Of a stretch of DNA of 9,796 bases, positions 7,362-9,796 are shown one piece after another; within the stretch, counting starts at the first letter, position 1, and the number at the start of each line of letters is the position of its first letter. The stretch is from Ignavibacteria bacterium UBA6688 (GTDB lineage Bacteria; Bacteroidota; Ignavibacteria; UBA10030): NCBI GenBank assembly GCA_002454845.1, contig DKJQ01000329.1, positions 1 through 9,796 on the forward strand, written 5' to 3'. The position numbers and the translations under genes are program-made. A model generated the notes under the pieces. That model was not told where the DNA came from and did not search any database. It worked only from the letters and a program-made list of their open reading frames with translations.

Positions 7362-7652
7362 TCCTCACCGGCGATTATAATTTCAGACCTGAATCGAAGG
7401 AATATCAAATTCTGACCGAAGGGGAGGGAGAAGTGTTCGCCGATGCTCAACGCGTTGCCCGTCATGGACAGTACGGGTCAAACATTACGTTCAACGATTT
7501 CGGCAGGTCACTCCGGGGAAGGGAATAAGATCGATTACCTTTTCATCAAAAACGCCGTCGAAGTCTTTCAACACGGAGTGGTCTCGGAAACCTTTCAGGG
7601 AAGATATCCTTCCGATCATATGCCTGTTGTGGCAGATGTGAGGATACCGTAA
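7340..7652 (+). pseudogene. EEP (endonuclease/exonuclease/phosphatase) family gene remnant, truncated and frameshifted
   Basis: Two adjoining frames together give the last third of an EEP-fold protein. The first frame reads AGGSPVILTGDYNFRPES, then SNITFNDFGRSLRGRE, and stops at 7526-7528. The next frame takes over with NKIDYLFIKN from 7524 and continues to YPSDHMPVVADVRIP and the TAA at 7650-7652. GDYN, KIDYLF and SDH (7611-7619) are the family's C-terminal metal and active-site motifs. The N-terminal two thirds, which should hold the first catalytic residues, are absent; instead the GH2 reading frame occupies the upstream DNA. Removing one G from GGGG at 7515-7518 restores a single frame (LREGNKIDY), so the break is one extra base or a sequencing error. 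The missing 5' part cannot be explained that way. The intact parent would be a metal-dependent phosphoesterase; members often occur in Bacteroidota sugar loci with unknown substrates. Confidence 0.85.
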
Positions 7653-7657
7653 AGGAG
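7653..7657 (+). promoter_or_regulatory. Shine-Dalgarno AGGAG before the GH31 gene
   Basis: AGGAG follows directly after the TAA of the EEP remnant, 13 bases before the ATG at 7671. The spacing is longer than ideal, but it is the best site nearby, and no alternative in-frame start gives a full signal peptide. Confidence 0.5.
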
Positions 7658-7670
7658 CGTTCGCAGAACG

Positions 7671-9796
7671 ATGTTCACAACGAGAACAAGGATTTCAGGG
7701 AGTGGGACGAACTGTTGCTTTCATCCGTTGCTGTGGTTCTGGGTCTCGATGGGTTGTGCCATGGTCGCCCCTCTCGTCGCGAACGGTCAACGACATGATC
7801 CAAAACCGAATCCCGCTGCTCTTGTTGTGAGCAATGAAGTCAGGTTTACCCTGCTCACGGAACGGTTGGTACGACTGGAATGGTCCGAAGACAGGCAATT
7901 TGAAGATCGTGCTTCGCTCGCTTTCCTCAACAGGAACCTCCCCGTCCCGGTCTACACGACAAAAGAAGTAAAAGGTTCCGACGGGAGCAACTGGCTGATC
8001 ATTCACACCGACAAGATGCAGTTGAAATATAAGACCAACTCCGGTCCGTTTTCCCGGGAAAACCTGAGTATCGAGTTCGCGATAAACGGCACTTCCTCGA
8101 CATGGCAGCCGGGCATGAGCGATACGGCGAACCTGTTCGGGACGATCCGGACCCTTGACGGGATCAACGGTGCAGCGCCGCTGGAAAAGGGGATCCTGTC
8201 GAGGGACGGCTGGACCCTCATCGACGACTCGGAACGTCCGCTGTTCGATAACGGGGACTGGCCATGGGTTGTGCCGGGACGGGCCGGGAAGAAGCAGGAT
8301 TGGTACTTCTTCGGCTACGGCCACGAGTACAGGAAACAACTGCATGACTTCACGCAGATCGCGGGGAAGATCCCCCTCCCTCCCCGTTTCGCGTTCGGAG
8401 TTTGGTGGTCACGGTATTGGAATTACACCGACGGGGAATTGAGGGAACTTGTGAACCAGTTTCGTCTCTATGACGTGCCGTTGGATGTCCTGGTCGTCGA
8501 TATGGACTGGCACGAAACTCACCAGGTGAAGTGGGATTGGGGAAAGCGTGATCAGGCCGGCCAGGCACTCGGGTGGACCGGCTACACGTGGAACCGGGAT
8601 TATTTTCCCGATCCGGGGAGGTTTCTCGATTGGACGGAACAGGAGGGGCTCAGGGTCACGCTCAATCTTCATCCTGCTTCCGGCATTCAGCCGCATGAAG
8701 AACGCTATGAAGAGATGGCAAAGGCCATGGGGGTCGATCCCGCCACGAAGCGATACATCCCGTTTGAGATTACTGACAGGAAGTTTGCGAGGAATTATTT
8801 TGATATTGTTCTCCGACCGCTCGAACGCATGGGGGTCGATTTCTGGTGGCTTGACTGGCAGCAGTGGCACACGACGGGGGTTCCCGGCGTGACGCCGACC
8901 TGGTGGCTGAACTACGTCTTCTTTACGGATATGGAGCGACAACGAAAGCGGCCCCTTTTATTCCATCGCTGGGGCGGATTGGGGAATCATCGCTATCAGG
9001 TCGGCTTCTCGGGGGATACGCACTCGACCTGGGAATCGCTGGCGTTCCAACCCTACTTCACTTCGACCGCCTCCAATGTCGGATTCGGATACTGGAGCCA
9101 CGATATCGGAGGACACCAACCCGGAGACATCGCCCCCGAACTGTATACAAGGTGGGTCCAGTTCGGAGCCTTCAGCCCTATTCTGAGAACACACTCGGCA
9201 AAAAATAGGAACGCGGAACGCCGCATCTGGGGATACCCGTACCAGAATTTCAGAATCATGAGGGAGGCCTTTCTTCTCCGGATCGCCCTGGTTCCCTATC
9301 TCTACACCGCGGCCCGCGAGGCATATGATACCGGTGTTTCCCTCTGCAGGCCGATGTACTATGACTACCCGCACGCCGAACAGGCCTATTCGTTTCCAAA
9401 CCAGTACATGTTTGGCAAGGATCTGCTTGTAGCACCGGTTGCCTCGCCGGTCGATACGACAAGCATGCTCGTTGAGAAGGAACTCTGGCTGCCGGAAGGA
9501 GGGTGGTTCGAATGGCATACCGGGACGCTCCTTAAAGGTCCTGCGGTTGTTCGTCGAAGATTTTCTCTCGACCAGATCCCCGTCTATGTAAAAGCCGGAG
9601 CCGTGCTTCCCATGCAACCTCCGGCAAAGAGGGCCGGTCACGCTGCCAACCCGCTGGTGCTGACCATCATCCCGGGTGATTCCGGTTCGACAACTCTCTA
9701 TGAAGACGATGGTGTTTCTTTAGGATATCAGCGGGGTGAGTTTGTCCGGACCAAAGTGTCCCACCGGATGCAGGCTGATCGGAAACATCATATTGA
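7671..9796 (+). CDS. Exported GH31 alpha-glycosidase-like enzyme (3' end outside window)
   Basis: The frame is open from ATG 7671 to the window end: 708 residues without a stop. The N-terminus is an export signal with a long polar start and hydrophobic core (PLLWFWVSMGCAMVAPLVANG); the ATG at 7749 would cut this core away. The GH31 N-terminal beta-sandwich follows (VRFTLLTERLVRLEWS near 54-70), then the TIM barrel from FAFGVWWSRYWNY, with VVDMDWHETH. The predicted nucleophile is Asp395 in VDFWWLDWQQW and the acid/base candidate is Asp449 in GFSGDTHSTW. SASNVGFGYWSHDIGGH-type and RWVQFGAFSPILRTHS motifs follow, and a C-terminal sandwich begins with TTLYEDDGVSLGYQRG. GH31 enzymes are retaining alpha-glucosidases, xylosidases, galactosidases and alpha-N-acetylgalactosaminidases. 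The LDWQQW nucleophile segment differs from the WxDMNE form of classical alpha-glucosidases, so the sugar is uncertain. It acts outside the cytoplasm. Confidence 0.9.
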   Translation, partial: MFTTRTRISGSGTNCCFHPLLWFWVSMGCAMVAPLVANGQRHDPKPNPAALVVSNEVRFTLLTERLVRLEWSEDRQFEDRASLAFLNRNLPVPVYTTKEVKGSDGSNWLIIHTDKMQLKYKTNSGPFSRENLSIEFAINGTSSTWQPGMSDTANLFGTIRTLDGINGAAPLEKGILSRDGWTLIDDSERPLFDNGDWPWVVPGRAGKKQDWYFFGYGHEYRKQLHDFTQIAGKIPLPPRFAFGVWWSRYWNYTDGELRELVNQFRLYDVPLDVLVVDMDWHETHQVKWDWGKRDQAGQALGWTGYTWNRDYFPDPGRFLDWTEQEGLRVTLNLHPASGIQPHEERYEEMAKAMGVDPATKRYIPFEITDRKFARNYFDIVLRPLERMGVDFWWLDWQQWHTTGVPGVTPTWWLNYVFFTDMERQRKRPLLFHRWGGLGNHRYQVGFSGDTHSTWESLAFQPYFTSTASNVGFGYWSHDIGGHQPGDIAPELYTRWVQFGAFSPILRTHSAKNRNAERRIWGYPYQNFRIMREAFLLRIALVPYLYTAAREAYDTGVSLCRPMYYDYPHAEQAYSFPNQYMFGKDLLVAPVASPVDTTSMLVEKELWLPEGGWFEWHTGTLLKGPAVVRRRFSLDQIPVYVKAGAVLPMQPPAKRAGHAANPLVLTIIPGDSGSTTLYEDDGVSLGYQRGEFVRTKVSHRMQADRKHHI

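Noticed and set aside
7513..7528. Programmed ribosomal frameshift in the EEP sequence
   Set aside because: There is no typical slippery heptamer with a downstream structure that I can see, and the gene is already missing its N-terminal two thirds, so decay or a base-call error is simpler.
7695..8345. Antisense open frame of about 216 codons opposite the GH31 gene
   Set aside because: It has no recognisable domain, and the sense strand carries clear GH31 motifs. It is a by-product of G+C-rich coding sequence.
8958..9641. Antisense open frame of about 227 codons opposite the GH31 catalytic region
   Set aside because: It shows no family motif or ribosome site, and it lies opposite strongly conserved GH31 sequence.

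Overview
The window reads as a carbohydrate-degradation cluster with every recognisable gene on the + strand. The first secreted enzyme ends in a type IX secretion C-terminal sorting domain of the NYPNPFNP kind. This points to the Bacteroidota/Ignavibacteria/Calditrichota side of the FCB superphylum. The moderately high G+C seen by eye does not fit AT-rich Ignavibacterium itself, so a lower-rank placement is not safe. No rRNA, tRNA, CRISPR array, transposase or transporter was seen.

Layout: (i) 3-884, the C-terminal third of a GH94 glycoside phosphorylase whose start lies outside the window. (ii) 881-3040, a secreted three-part protein with a signal peptide, a beta-sandwich carbohydrate-binding-like region, a GH144/PF10091 glucanase domain and a T9SS tail; its start overlaps the GH94 stop. 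(iii) 3154-4548, a second GH144/PF10091 enzyme, this one a predicted lipoprotein. (iv) 4638-7361, a GH2 enzyme without a signal peptide and with an amidotransferase-like C-terminal domain. (v) 7340-7652, the broken 3' end of an endonuclease/exonuclease/phosphatase (EEP) family gene, truncated at its 5' end and frameshifted. (vi) 7671 to the window end, an exported GH31 alpha-glycosidase-like enzyme, cut by the window edge.

The pairing of GH144 with GH94 is the main functional clue. GH144 is the family of bacterial beta-1,2-glucanases (endo-type, and a sophorose-releasing exo-type), and GH94 contains 1,2-beta-oligoglucan phosphorylase. A consistent model is extracellular cutting by the T9SS enzyme, further trimming by the membrane-anchored paralogue, then cytoplasmic phosphorolysis of sophoro-oligosaccharides. 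The GH2 and GH31 enzymes would deal with other linkages or substituents, or with another glycan. The families are read from the sequence; the substrate assignment and the route are inference.
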